From contig CAWGUU010000022.1 in the NCBI GenBank assembly GCA_963825765.1, positions 1-64,000 of the forward strand: a stretch of 64,000 nucleotides of DNA, given 5' to 3'. Positions within the stretch are counted from its first letter, which is position 1. The number at the start of each line of letters is the position of its first letter. The notes under the pieces were generated by a model. It had not been told where the DNA came from, searched no databases, and saw nothing but the letters and a program-made list of their open reading frames with translations. The DNA comes from CAWGUU01 sp963825765 (GTDB taxonomy: Bacteria; Actinomycetota; Acidimicrobiia; Acidimicrobiales; AC-14). Below, piece by piece: positions 7,892 to 17,153 of this stretch. The translations under genes were made by a program, and so were the position numbers.

Positions 7892-9226
7892 CTAGAGGAT
7901 GGGTAGGTAACGGTCCAGCTCGAACGGCGTGACCTGGGTCTTGTAGGCGTCCCACTCCACCCGCTTGTTGCGGATGAACCATTCGAAGACGTGCTCGCCC
8001 AGCACGTCGGGCAGCAGGTCGGAGTGCTCCATGCAGGCGATCGCCTCCTCGAGCGACCCGGGGAGCTGGTCGACGCCCTCGGCCAGCCGCTCCGCGGGGG
8101 TCATCTCGTACAGGTTGGCGGTCAGCTCCGGCGTCAGCTCGTAGCCCTCGGAGATCCCCTTGAGCCCGGCGCCGAGGATCACGGCGAAGGCCAGGTAGGG
8201 GTTGCAGGCGGGGTCGGGCGAGCGGAACTCGATGCGGGTCGACGACCCCTTGCCCTTCTTCGAGCCGGGGATCCGCACCAGCGCGGAGCGGTTGTTGCGG
8301 GCCCAGGCCACGTAGACGGGCGCCTCGAACCCCACGACCAGCCGCTTGTAGGAGTTGACCCACTGGTTGGTGACGGCGGTGATCTCGCGGGCGTGGGTCA
8401 GCAGGCCGGCCACGAAGCCCTTGGCCACCTTGGACAGGTGGGCCTCGTCGCCCGGGTCGTGGAAGGCGTTGACGTCGCCCTCGAAGAGCGAGATGTGGGT
8501 GTGCATGCCCGAACCCTGCACGCCGGCCAGGGGCTTGGGCATGAAGGAGGCGAACACGCCGCGCTCCAGGGCGATCTCCTTCACGACCAGCTTGAAGGTC
8601 ATGACGTTGTCGGCCATCGTCAGGGCGTCGGTGTAGCGCAGGTCGATCTCGTGCTGGCTGGGACTGTCCTCGTGGTGGCTGTACCGCACCGGGATGCCGA
8701 TGGACTCCAGGGCCAGGATCGTGCGCCGGCGCAGGTCGGTGGCGACGTCGACGGTGGTGAGGTCGAAGTAGCCGCCCGAGTCGAGGGGGATGGGGGCGGG
8801 CTTGCCCTTCTTGTTGGCGAAGTAGAAGAACTCCATGTCGGGGCCCACGTAGAACGAGAATCCCAGCTCGCGGGCCCGGTCGAGGTTGCGCCGCAGGACG
8901 TGGCGGGGGTCGCCCTCGAAGGGCGAGCCGTCGAGGTTGGTGACGTCGCAGAACATCCGGGCCACCGGCGTGTCCTCGCCCCGCCAGGGCAGCAGCTCGA
9001 AGGTGTTTGGGTCGGGGTGCAGGAGCATGTCGCTCTCCTGGACCCGGCTGAAACCGTCGATGGCCGACCCGTCGAAGGTCATCCCTTCCTCGAAGGCGTT
9101 CTCCAGCTCGCCGGGGACGATGGCGATCGACTTGAGCTGGCCCAACACGTCGGTGAACCACAGCCGGATGAACCTGATCCCTCGCTCCTCCACCGACCGG
9201 AGGACGTAGTCCTGCTGGCGTTCCAT
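7892..9226 (-). CDS. glnA: glutamine synthetase type I, alpha subtype
   Basis: The 444-residue length and sequence match GSI-alpha enzymes such as Bacillus GlnA and actinobacterial GlnA2. Visible motifs are FDGSAIDGFSRVQESDM, the metal and substrate motif PDMEFFYF, GSGMHTHISLF, the NRSALVRIP segment, and RIEFRSPDPACNPYLAFAV. It makes glutamine from glutamate, ammonia and ATP as a cytosolic dodecamer. The region around the adenylylation Tyr reads NLYEMTPAERLAEG, as in the unadenylylated alpha enzymes, so GlnE probably does not act on it. It is cotranscribed with glnR and diverges from a second glnA. Confidence 0.93.
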   Translation of the reverse strand: MERQQDYVLRSVEERGIRFIRLWFTDVLGQLKSIAIVPGELENAFEEGMTFDGSAIDGFSRVQESDMLLHPDPNTFELLPWRGEDTPVARMFCDVTNLDGSPFEGDPRHVLRRNLDRARELGFSFYVGPDMEFFYFANKKGKPAPIPLDSGGYFDLTTVDVATDLRRRTILALESIGIPVRYSHHEDSPSQHEIDLRYTDALTMADNVMTFKLVVKEIALERGVFASFMPKPLAGVQGSGMHTHISLFEGDVNAFHDPGDEAHLSKVAKGFVAGLLTHAREITAVTNQWVNSYKRLVVGFEAPVYVAWARNNRSALVRIPGSKKGKGSSTRIEFRSPDPACNPYLAFAVILGAGLKGISEGYELTPELTANLYEMTPAERLAEGVDQLPGSLEEAIACMEHSDLLPDVLGEHVFEWFIRNKRVEWDAYKTQVTPFELDRYLPIL

Positions 9227-9264
9227 GTCGCCATCATCGCACCGCCGAACTCGACTCCGGTCCA

Positions 9265-9281
9265 GTTCACAGAGCGTTCAC
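9265..9281. promoter_or_regulatory. candidate GlnR box between divergent glnA genes
   Basis: GTTCAC occurs at 9265-9270 and again at 9276-9281 as a direct repeat with an 11-bp step. This gives the AC-n9-AC arrangement described for actinobacterial GlnR sites. It lies in the 129-bp gap between the glnA start at 9226 and the glnA start at 9356, so one bound GlnR dimer could act on both. Confidence 0.45.
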
Positions 9282-9355
9282 CAAGGAGCAACCGACGGGA
9301 AACTGGCCCCCGCGAAGGTGGCGCACTTTCCAATCGATCCCTAGAAGGGGGAACC

Positions 9356-10780
9356 GTGCACGGACACAGCCCGGCCGACGTGCTGAAGATGGTGTCGGAC
9401 AACGACGTCGAGTTCGTCGACTACCGCTTCTGTGACCTACCAGGTCTCGTACAGCACGTGACCGTGCCCGCCACCCAGCTGACCGAGGCGGTCTTCACCG
9501 ACGGTCACGGCTTCGACGGCTCGTCGATCCGGGGCTTCCAGGAGATCCAGGAATCGGACATGATCCTGCTCCCGGACGCGAACACCGCCTACCTGGACCC
9601 GTTCCGTGCCCGGACGACGCTCAACATCCACTGCTTCGTCCACGACCCCGTCACCGGCGAGCCCTACTCCCGCGACCCCCGCTACGTCGCCAAGAAGGCC
9701 GAGGCCTACCTCAGCTCCACCGGCATCGGCGACAAGGCCTACTTCGGGCCCGAGCCGGAATTCTTCATCTTCGACGACGTGCGGTACTCCTACAACGGCA
9801 ACTCGTCGATGCACATGGTCGACTCGGTGGAGGGCACGTGGAACACCGGCCGCGACGAGGGCCCGAACCTCGGGTACAAGCCGCGTACGAAGGAGGGCTA
9901 CTTCCCCGTCCCCCCCATGGACAAGTACCAGGACCTGCGGTCGGAGATCGCGGCGACGCTGATCGCCCTGGGCATCCCGGTGGAGCTGCACCACCATGAG
10001 GTGGCATCCGGCGGCCAGGGCGAGATCGGGATGCGCTTCGACACTCTGCTGAACATGGCCGACAAGCTGGTGACCTTCAAGTACGTGGTGAAGAACGTCG
10101 GCAACAACTTCGGCAAGACGGTGACGTTCATGCCCAAGCCGCTGTTCGAGGACAACGGATCCGGCATGCACACCCACCAATCGATCTGGAACGGCGACGA
10201 GCCGCTCTTCTACTCCGAGACCGGGTACGCCGGGCTGTCCGACATCGGGCGCTGGTACATCGGGGGGCTGCTCACCCACGCCCGGGCGATCATCGCCTTC
10301 TCCAACCCGACCACGAACTCCTTCAAGCGGCTGGTGCCGGGCTACGAGGCCCCGGTGAACCTGGTGTACTCGCAGCGGAACCGCTCGGCTTCGTGCCGGA
10401 TCCCGCTGGCCCAGAAGAGCCCTAAGGCCAAGCGGGTCGAGTTCCGGTGCCCCGACTCCTCCTGCAACGTGTACCTGGCGTTCTCGGCCATGCTCCTGGC
10501 CGGCATCGACGGGGTGCAGAACCGCATCGAGCCCCCCGACCCCGTCGACAAGGACCTCTACGACCTGCCGCCCGAGGAGCTGGCCGAGGTGCCGCAGGTG
10601 CCGGCCAGCCTCGACGAAGCCCTGCTCGCACTGGAGGCCGACAACGACTTCCTCCGCGCCGGCGACGTCTTCACCGACGACGTGATCTCCACCCACATCG
10701 CCTACAAGCGGGAGCACGAGATCGACGCCCTGCGACTGCGGCCGCACCCCTACGAGTTCCACCTGTATTACGACATCTAA
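9356..10780 (+). CDS. glnA: glutamine synthetase type I, beta subtype
   Basis: GTG 9356 follows GAAGGGGG, and the 474-residue product has the normal length for adenylylatable GSI-beta (GlnA1). It shows GFDGSSIRGFQEIQESDM, FGPEPEFFIFDD, NGSGMHTHQSIW, the NRSASCRIP segment, and the Tyr-containing adenylylation loop DKDLYDLPPEE. The enzyme assimilates ammonia into glutamine. The adenylylation loop together with the glnE gene at 36225-38906 indicates covalent control by nitrogen status. It diverges from the alpha-type glnA and glnR, across a possible GlnR box, and ends at palindrome copy 2. Confidence 0.95.
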   Translation: MHGHSPADVLKMVSDNDVEFVDYRFCDLPGLVQHVTVPATQLTEAVFTDGHGFDGSSIRGFQEIQESDMILLPDANTAYLDPFRARTTLNIHCFVHDPVTGEPYSRDPRYVAKKAEAYLSSTGIGDKAYFGPEPEFFIFDDVRYSYNGNSSMHMVDSVEGTWNTGRDEGPNLGYKPRTKEGYFPVPPMDKYQDLRSEIAATLIALGIPVELHHHEVASGGQGEIGMRFDTLLNMADKLVTFKYVVKNVGNNFGKTVTFMPKPLFEDNGSGMHTHQSIWNGDEPLFYSETGYAGLSDIGRWYIGGLLTHARAIIAFSNPTTNSFKRLVPGYEAPVNLVYSQRNRSASCRIPLAQKSPKAKRVEFRCPDSSCNVYLAFSAMLLAGIDGVQNRIEPPDPVDKDLYDLPPEELAEVPQVPASLDEALLALEADNDFLRAGDVFTDDVISTHIAYKREHEIDALRLRPHPYEFHLYYDI

Positions 10781-10792
10781 CCCCCGACTCCT

Positions 10793-10841
10793 GAACTGGG
10801 GCGACTGAACCGCGGAATGCGCGGTTACAGCGCCCCGGTTC
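10793..10841. repeat. intergenic palindrome, copy 2 between convergent glnA and merR
   Basis: GAACTGGGGCGACTGAACCGCG (arm 10793-10814, central mismatches) pairs with 10820-10841 around GAATG. It is the same family as copy 1 but more diverged. It fills the 68-bp gap between two converging genes, the position expected of a bidirectional terminator. Confidence 0.6.
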
Positions 10842-10848
10842 GCTGGGT

Positions 10849-11631
10849 TCAGGTAGTGCCCTGGCCGGGTTGCGGGATGTCGACCTCGAGGCGGGCGGCT
10901 TCGGTGCGGACGAAGCGCTCGGCGACGTCCTGGAGCGCCTGCCGCAACGCCATCACCACGACCGCCTCTGCCAGCGGGCCCAGCTTCTCCAGCGCCCCGA
11001 CCAGCTCGGTGACGCGCTCCGCGGGCATGCCGGTGCCGACGAACGGCTCCCACAGGTGGGTCTTGAACACGTCGGTGAAGCGGCCGGCGATCGTCGACGC
11101 CTCGGCCCGCAGGGCTTCGTACTCGTCGAGGATCACGCCGGGGGGGACGCCCATCGCGGCCAGCTCGCTCCCGATCCGCAGGAACGACGGGCTCCGGACG
11201 ATCACCCGGCCGTCGTCTGGGAAATCGACGAGACCCAGGTCGACGACCCGGGCCGCCATCTCCGGCGTGAACTCCACCTGGGGCAGGTAGGCGGCCAGCT
11301 CGCCCGGTGACATCGACTCGGACGGCTCCGGCGTCCAGGTGGACGGGCCGTCGCCGAGGCCGAGGATGGCCCGCAGGCTCTCGCCCCGATCCATACCGTC
11401 GAGCAGCTCCCTGATGCCGGCCAGGGAGAAGCCACGGTCCTGGAGCCGGGCGATCAGGCGCAACCGGGCCAGGTGCGTGTCGTCGTAGTAGCCGACCCGG
11501 CCCCGCCTCGTCGGCGGCGGGAGCAGGCCCTTGTGCTGGTAGAGGCGCACGGTCGAGACGACGACCGCCGCGGCGGCAGCCAGCTCGTCGATCGTCATCT
11601 CTGGGGTCATCTCCGGGCTCGTCTGGGACAT
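10849..11631 (-). CDS. MerR-family transcriptional regulator
   Basis: ATG 11631, preceded by GGAG, gives a 260-residue protein. Residues about 10-80 form the MerR winged helix (MTIDELAAAAAVVVSTVRLY, then QHKGLLPPPTRRGRVGYYDD and LARLRLIARLQDRGFSL). The long C-terminal part is helical and has no obvious Cys metal site, so the effector is more likely a small organic molecule than a metal. It diverges from an NAD-dependent epimerase gene across a perfect palindrome at 11674-11691, which is probably its operator. Confidence 0.82.
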   Translation of the reverse strand: MSQTSPEMTPEMTIDELAAAAAVVVSTVRLYQHKGLLPPPTRRGRVGYYDDTHLARLRLIARLQDRGFSLAGIRELLDGMDRGESLRAILGLGDGPSTWTPEPSESMSPGELAAYLPQVEFTPEMAARVVDLGLVDFPDDGRVIVRSPSFLRIGSELAAMGVPPGVILDEYEALRAEASTIAGRFTDVFKTHLWEPFVGTGMPAERVTELVGALEKLGPLAEAVVVMALRQALQDVAERFVRTEAARLEVDIPQPGQGTT

Positions 11632-11666
11632 CTGCACTCCGTCATCTCTGACTTTGCTTCTGAGCA

Positions 11667-11698
11667 CTGACTTTACGAGTAGATACTCGTACTGTATA
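11667..11698 (+). promoter_or_regulatory. MerR-type promoter with perfect spacer palindrome
   Basis: TACGAGTAGATACTCGTA (11674-11691) is an 8+2+8 perfect palindrome. It sits between a possible -35 (CTGACT or TGACTT, 11667-11673) and a possible -10 (TGTATA, 11693-11698), giving a 19-20 bp spacer. That long spacer holding the operator is the hallmark of MerR-controlled promoters. The promoter would serve the gene at 11735. Confidence 0.5.
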
Positions 11699-11734
11699 TG
11701 GTAACAAGATGAGCCAAACATCGGAGATTGACGC

Positions 11735-12688
11735 ATGGCGCGCATAGTGATCCCGGGTGGAACGGGTTACCTCGGCCGTGCGCTGGCCGAACGGCTGGAG
11801 GCGCGCGGCGACGACGTCGTCGTGCTCACCCGAGGACCGAGCCGCCGGCTGGACGGCTGCCGGCTCGTCTCGTGGGACGCCCGCACCGTTGGCGACTGGG
11901 TCGACGAGCTCGACGGCGCCGACGCCGTCGTCCACCTGAACGGGCGCCGGGTGGACGTCCGGGCCACCAGGCGCAACGTCGACGAGCTCATCTCGTCGCG
12001 CGTCGAACCGGTCCGGGCTGTCGGCGAGGCGGTCCGGGCGTGCAGCTCCCCGCCGGCGGTGTGGGTGCAGTCGTCGTCGCTGGCCATCTTCGGCGAGGGC
12101 GGCGGCGCAGTGATCGACGAGTCGACGACGCCGAGCGGGATCGGCCCGAGGGAGATGGTGACCGTCTGCCTGGCCTGGGAGGGGGCGTTCCGCCAGGCGA
12201 CGGCGACGGCCACCTGCGGCGTCGACCGCACCGTGCTGCTGCGGATGGGCATCGGCCTCGGCGGCCGCGGCGACCCGGCCACCGCCAAGCTCGCCCAGAT
12301 CGTGAGGATGGGGCTCGGCGGCCGGGTGGGGTCGGGGCGACAGTGGGTGTCGTGGGTCGACCTCGAGGACCTGCTGGCGGCCATGCTCCGTGCCATCGAC
12401 GGGCCGGTCGACGGGCCGGCCATGAGCGGCACCTACCACGTGACCTCGCCGAACCCCGTCACCAACGCCGAGCTGATGGCGACCTACCGTCGGCTCCTCG
12501 GCCGTCGCGTGGGCCTCCCGACGCCGGCGATCGTGGCGAGGCTGGGCGCGCCGCTGCTCGGGAGCAGCGCCGGCCTGGCCCTGACCGGCCGCCGCTGCGT
12601 GCCGACCCGCCTGATCGATGAGGGCTTCGTGTTCGCGTATCCCGACTTCGAGCCGTCCGTGCAGCGCGCTCTCGCACGGTGCGCCTGA
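11735..12688 (+). CDS. TIGR01777-family NAD(P)-dependent epimerase (SDR39U1-like)
   Basis: ATG 11735 starts a 317-residue extended short-chain dehydrogenase. The N-terminal Rossmann motif is IPGGTGYLGRALAERL (residues 5-20), and the C-terminal portion (about 255-315) resembles the DUF1731 tail of the TIGR01777/YfcH group (PTPAIVARLGAPLLGSSAGL). Members are thought to be nucleotide-sugar or related epimerases, but their substrates are unknown. The MerR gene diverges from it and probably controls it. A glutamine synthetase gene follows after 64 bp on the same strand. Confidence 0.82.
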   Translation: MARIVIPGGTGYLGRALAERLEARGDDVVVLTRGPSRRLDGCRLVSWDARTVGDWVDELDGADAVVHLNGRRVDVRATRRNVDELISSRVEPVRAVGEAVRACSSPPAVWVQSSSLAIFGEGGGAVIDESTTPSGIGPREMVTVCLAWEGAFRQATATATCGVDRTVLLRMGIGLGGRGDPATAKLAQIVRMGLGGRVGSGRQWVSWVDLEDLLAAMLRAIDGPVDGPAMSGTYHVTSPNPVTNAELMATYRRLLGRRVGLPTPAIVARLGAPLLGSSAGLALTGRRCVPTRLIDEGFVFAYPDFEPSVQRALARCA

Positions 12689-12752
12689 CGCCCCCCTGAC
12701 TTAGGGTGGGCGCCGATTTCGACGGCGGAGCCGATCGAGCGAGGAGGACACC

Positions 12753-14177
12753 GTGCAAGAGCGCAGCCCGGCGGACGTGGTGCGGCTCGTCCAGGAGGAG
12801 GGCGTCGAGGTGGTCGACTTCCGCTTCTGCGACCTGCCGGGGCTCATGCAGCACTTCTCTACGCCCGCCCACGCCCTGACCGAGGAGGGTTTCGAGGAGG
12901 GCTACGGGTTCGACGGGTCGTCGATCCGGGGCTTCCAGGAGATCCAGGAGTCGGACATGATCCTCGTGCCCGACCCCAACACCGCGGTGATCGACCCGTT
13001 CCGCGAGTTCAAGACCCTGAACCTGAACTGTTTCGTCCGCGACCCGGTGACCGGCGACTCCTACTCCCGTGACCCGCGGTACGTGGCCAAGAAGGCGGAG
13101 GAGTACCTGGTGTCGACGGGGCTGGCCGACACTGCCTACTTCGGGCCCGAGGCCGAGTTCTACATCTTCAACGACGTCCGCTTCCACCAGGACCAGCACT
13201 CGGCGTCGTACTCGGTCGACTCGATCGAGGGCATCTGGAACTCCAACACCGACGAGAAGCCGAACCTCGGGTTCAAGCCGCGGTACAAGGAGGGGTACTT
13301 CCCCGTCCCGCCCATGGACCACTTCCAGGACCTGCGGTCCGAGATGATCCTCATGCTCGAGAAGGTCGGGATCGAGACCGAGGTCCAGCACCATGAGGTC
13401 GGCACCGCCGGTCAGGCCGAGATCGACATGCGCTTCGACACCCTGCTGGCCATGGCCGACAAGCTGATGCTCTACAAGTACGTCACCAAGTCGGTGGCCT
13501 GGGCCCACGACCTGTCGGTGACGTTCATGCCCAAGCCGCTCTTCCAGGACAACGGGTCGGGCATGCACTGCCACCAGTCGCTGTGGAAGGCGGGCGAGCC
13601 GCTGTTCTTCTCCGAGACCGGCTACGGCGGGCTCTCGAACATGGCCCGCTGGTACATCGGCGGGCTGCTCACCCACGCCCCGTCCATCCTCGCCTTCGCC
13701 GCTCCCACCACCAACTCCTACAAGCGGCTGGTGCCCGGCTACGAGGCCCCGGTGAACCTGGTGTACTCCCAGCGGAACCGGTCGGCGGCCGTGCGCATCC
13801 CCCTGTACTCCCGGAGCCCGAAGGCCAAGCGGCTCGAGTTCCGCTGCCCCGACCCGTCGGCCAACCCCTACCTGGCGTTCGCGGCGATGCTCATGGCCGG
13901 CCTCGACGGAGTCCAGAACCGCATCGAGCCGCCCGACCCGGTCGACAAGGACCTGTACGACCTCCCCCCCGAGGAGCTGGCCCTGGTGCCCCAGGTGCCG
14001 GGGTCGCTAGAGGAGGCGCTCTCCGCCCTGGAGCACGACCAGGACTACCTTCTGGCCGGCGGCGTCTTCACCCCCGACCTCATCGAGACGTGGCTGTCGT
14101 ACAAGCGGCTGCGCGAGATCGACGAGGTCCGCCTCCGCCCCCACCCCTGGGAGTTCTACCTCTACTACGACATCTAG
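12753..14177 (+). CDS. glnA: second GSI-beta glutamine synthetase
   Basis: GTG 12753 follows GAGGAGG. The 474-residue product is the same length as, and very similar to, the 9356 enzyme: GFDGSSIRGFQEIQESDM, FGPEAEFYIFND, NGSGMHCHQSLW, and the adenylylation loop DKDLYDLPPEE are all kept. It is therefore a full paralog, probably active and also a GlnE target. One visible difference is GMHCHQ in place of GMHTHQ next to the active-site His. Two near-identical-length beta enzymes 2 kb apart suggest an old tandem duplication separated by the MerR/epimerase pair. Confidence 0.92.
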   Translation: MQERSPADVVRLVQEEGVEVVDFRFCDLPGLMQHFSTPAHALTEEGFEEGYGFDGSSIRGFQEIQESDMILVPDPNTAVIDPFREFKTLNLNCFVRDPVTGDSYSRDPRYVAKKAEEYLVSTGLADTAYFGPEAEFYIFNDVRFHQDQHSASYSVDSIEGIWNSNTDEKPNLGFKPRYKEGYFPVPPMDHFQDLRSEMILMLEKVGIETEVQHHEVGTAGQAEIDMRFDTLLAMADKLMLYKYVTKSVAWAHDLSVTFMPKPLFQDNGSGMHCHQSLWKAGEPLFFSETGYGGLSNMARWYIGGLLTHAPSILAFAAPTTNSYKRLVPGYEAPVNLVYSQRNRSAAVRIPLYSRSPKAKRLEFRCPDPSANPYLAFAAMLMAGLDGVQNRIEPPDPVDKDLYDLPPEELALVPQVPGSLEEALSALEHDQDYLLAGGVFTPDLIETWLSYKRLREIDEVRLRPHPWEFYLYYDI

Positions 14178-14232
14178 TCGGATGGGTGCTCTGACCTCCG
14201 TTTCCACGGTGGGAAGGGCGCCGCCCCTGACC

Positions 14233-15210
14233 TCAGTCGGCCGATCCGTACGGCGTCCACGGTTCCGCGTGGGTATAGAGGTTCTCGCGGGCACGACGAG
14301 GCGGAACCGGTCGATCGAGCTCGTCCCCGAACAGGCTGAGCACGCCCGCGTCCTTCTCAGCCAGTCGGGAGCGTCGGTGGCGAGCTTCCTGGCGCATCCG
14401 CGGAAACTCGTCTGCCGCAGCGTTGTACAGGCTCGTCATGATCCGGTTCCCCGCCTCATGATCCGTGGCGAAGAGCATGTGGTAGATCGAGGCGCCACCC
14501 TCGTTGAAGATCTCGAGCGGGTGCGTCCAGCGGTAGCCGAGGACGTTCTGCAGGCGCCAGCGCATGAGGTTGACGTACTCCTCCCGCGCCTCGCCCGGTT
14601 CCATGGCTTCTGTCAGGCGTGCTCTATAGATCGCACGCCATTGATCGGTTCCGTACATGCGGTCGAGCTTCACGGCGTCCTCATCTCGGACTGCGCCGTC
14701 CCTTCGCAGAGTGCGGATGAACATTCCGGCGGCAAGGAGGAGCCAAATCTCCGTCTTGGTCCGTCCTGGCTTCTTGAACTTCGACAGAGCCTCGAGCGTC
14801 GACCAGTGCACGTCGGGTCCGTTCGGGTCGACGAATGCGAACGTGGGAGCCCAGTTGAAGGGCGCGAGTTCCGCCAGGACGGTGCTGATCGTTTGGTTGC
14901 AGTCACCGGCGGTGACCCTGCTATCACGTCCGGCCGTGGCCGGGGCGATAGCCGTGCGAAGCCGGCTCGCGTACGGCTCGACCTCGAAAAACCGAAGTCG
15001 CGAAAATGGGGCGTCGCCCGTGCCAAGCGCGATCTGAGCTGAGCCATCCAGGTTCTCGTCGGTTAGTCGCTCTCGATTCGTCGGCTGGCCGCCGAACAGA
15101 TCGAGATAGACGATCTCGCGCTGGCTCTTCGACGCCGTCGTGAAGGCGTCGAGGTATCGGCGGAGTAGATCGAGCTTGCCTCGGGTCCAGAACCCCCAGT
15201 ACCTCGGCAT
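14233..15210 (-). CDS. tcmP: three-Cys-motif partner protein TcmP
   Basis: The 325-residue product begins MPRYWGFWTRGKLDLLRRYL and contains YLDLFGGQPTN (about 40-50) and FAFVDPNGPDVHW (about 125-137). This resembles the TcmP family, which is defined by its pairing with proteins carrying a three-Cys motif. The DLFGG and DPNGP motifs resemble the SAM-binding and catalytic loops of methyltransferases, but this is only similarity by eye. It starts 3 bp after the Gp37/Gp68-like gene, so the two form an operon. Both genes look less GC-biased than their surroundings, which suggests transfer. The function is unknown. Confidence 0.72.
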   Translation of the reverse strand: MPRYWGFWTRGKLDLLRRYLDAFTTASKSQREIVYLDLFGGQPTNRERLTDENLDGSAQIALGTGDAPFSRLRFFEVEPYASRLRTAIAPATAGRDSRVTAGDCNQTISTVLAELAPFNWAPTFAFVDPNGPDVHWSTLEALSKFKKPGRTKTEIWLLLAAGMFIRTLRRDGAVRDEDAVKLDRMYGTDQWRAIYRARLTEAMEPGEAREEYVNLMRWRLQNVLGYRWTHPLEIFNEGGASIYHMLFATDHEAGNRIMTSLYNAAADEFPRMRQEARHRRSRLAEKDAGVLSLFGDELDRPVPPRRARENLYTHAEPWTPYGSAD

Positions 15211-15213
15211 CGT

Positions 15214-15960
<747 letters not shown>

Positions 15961-16176
15961 GGCTGGCTCCCTGTTCCGTCGTTGGCACGAGCGATCGGCG
16001 CGGGATCCCGTCGAGCAGGAGCGCTGGTACCTCATTGAGGTCGCCGAGTTTGCGAGACGAGCGTACCCAGGGGGTGTGACGGTGTCCGGGCTGCAGGCCC
16101 AAAGAACCATGTGAAACAGCTTGGAGAGAGCGACCGCCGACCGGATCCGGCAGAAATCACGACACTTACGGTTGCG

Positions 16177-17153
16177 TCAAACCCGTATAACCCGGGCCGG
16201 CGCGCGGCGCTCGTCGACCCAGTGGCGGTACGCCGTCCAGGCTGGCGCCCGGCGGTGGTGGCAGGCGTCGAGCGTGCCGGCGAGGTGGCGGAGGTGGCGG
16301 TCGAGGCCGTCGCGGTGGCGGCGGCGCAGGGCGGCGCTGGTACCAGTCGGCCCGGCTGCGAGGCGGGCGTCGGACAACCCGATCGCCGTGCCCTGCGACG
16401 CCAGCGCGTCGCGCCCGAGGGCGGCGTCGCCGAGGGCGAGGACCCGAGCGTCATCGGACGCCGCTGTGACCGCGACGCTGGCGACTCGGCGGACGACCTC
16501 GGCGTCGGCGAGGTCGACGTCCTCGAGCAACCAGCCGGCACCTCCGTCCACGAGCCGGTCACAGACGGCAGCGGAGTCCGGCGGCGGCGTGCCCCGGACC
16601 GACCCACCCCACGGTGAGCCATCGGGCAGAGCCGAGGCGGAAGGCGTAGCCGGTCGACGTGGCGGCCAGCCGCATGGTCGGGTCGAGGTCGCCCCGAGGC
16701 AGGCTGCAGCACGTCGCCACCCACACCGGCGTTGGATGGACCCTGCGCACCGCGGTCAGGGCGCGGCGGCCGGTGGCGTCCACCACACGCGCCTCCGCCG
16801 TCACCTCCTGCGGTACGCAGCGGCGCCACGACCTGCACGTCGCGACAGGCCTGCACCCGGCGCCACAGGGCGCCGACAAGCGCGCTGCGGTCGACGTGGG
16901 CACAGGCCGGCCCCCGCCGCGCCATAGGAGCAACCTGCTCCCACGCCACCAGGCTGTCCCTCGTCAACCGGTCGACGTCGAGCTCGGCGGGGACGATCCC
17001 CAGCTCCAGCAACAGGGTGAGCAGCGGGGCCGGCACCCGTTCCACAGCGGGCATGGCGGCGACGGGACGAGCCGCCAGCACCACCGGCCCGTAACGGGCC
17101 TGGAACAGGGCGTGGGCCAGCGCCACCGCGCCGGACCCGAGCACCACGGTCAC
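16177..17153 (-). pseudogene. LodB-like FAD-dependent oxidoreductase, two frameshifts
   Basis: GTG 17153 starts VTVVLGSGAVALAHALFQAR, a nucleotide-binding motif, and overlaps the previous stop as GTGA. The coding then moves through three frames. The first change is near 16812-16820, before VPQEVTAEARVVDATG. The second is near 16585-16600, before TPPPDSAAVCDRLV. The last segment has the flavin motif LALGDAALGRDALASQGTAI, typical of tryptophan halogenase/LodB-type flavoproteins. LodB modifies LodA during quinone-cofactor formation. Joined, the product is about 325 residues. Coding quality is good across both breaks, so sequencing error is as likely as inactivation. It is the last gene of the LodA-like operon. 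Confidence 0.68.

Noticed and set aside
9437..11053. Long minus-strand frame across the beta-type glnA
   Set aside because: Composition shadow of a glutamine synthetase gene; the same happens at 12459-13676 over the third glnA.
15961..16176. Possible small gene between the Gp37/Gp68 and LodB-like genes
   Set aside because: Only short frames without a ribosome site or conserved pattern; probably the promoter region of the Gp37/Gp68 pair.
16177..17153. In-frame UGA read as selenocysteine to explain the breaks in the LodB-like gene
   Set aside because: selC is present, but the coding continues in different frames, not in the same frame after a TGA, so recoding by selenocysteine does not explain it.
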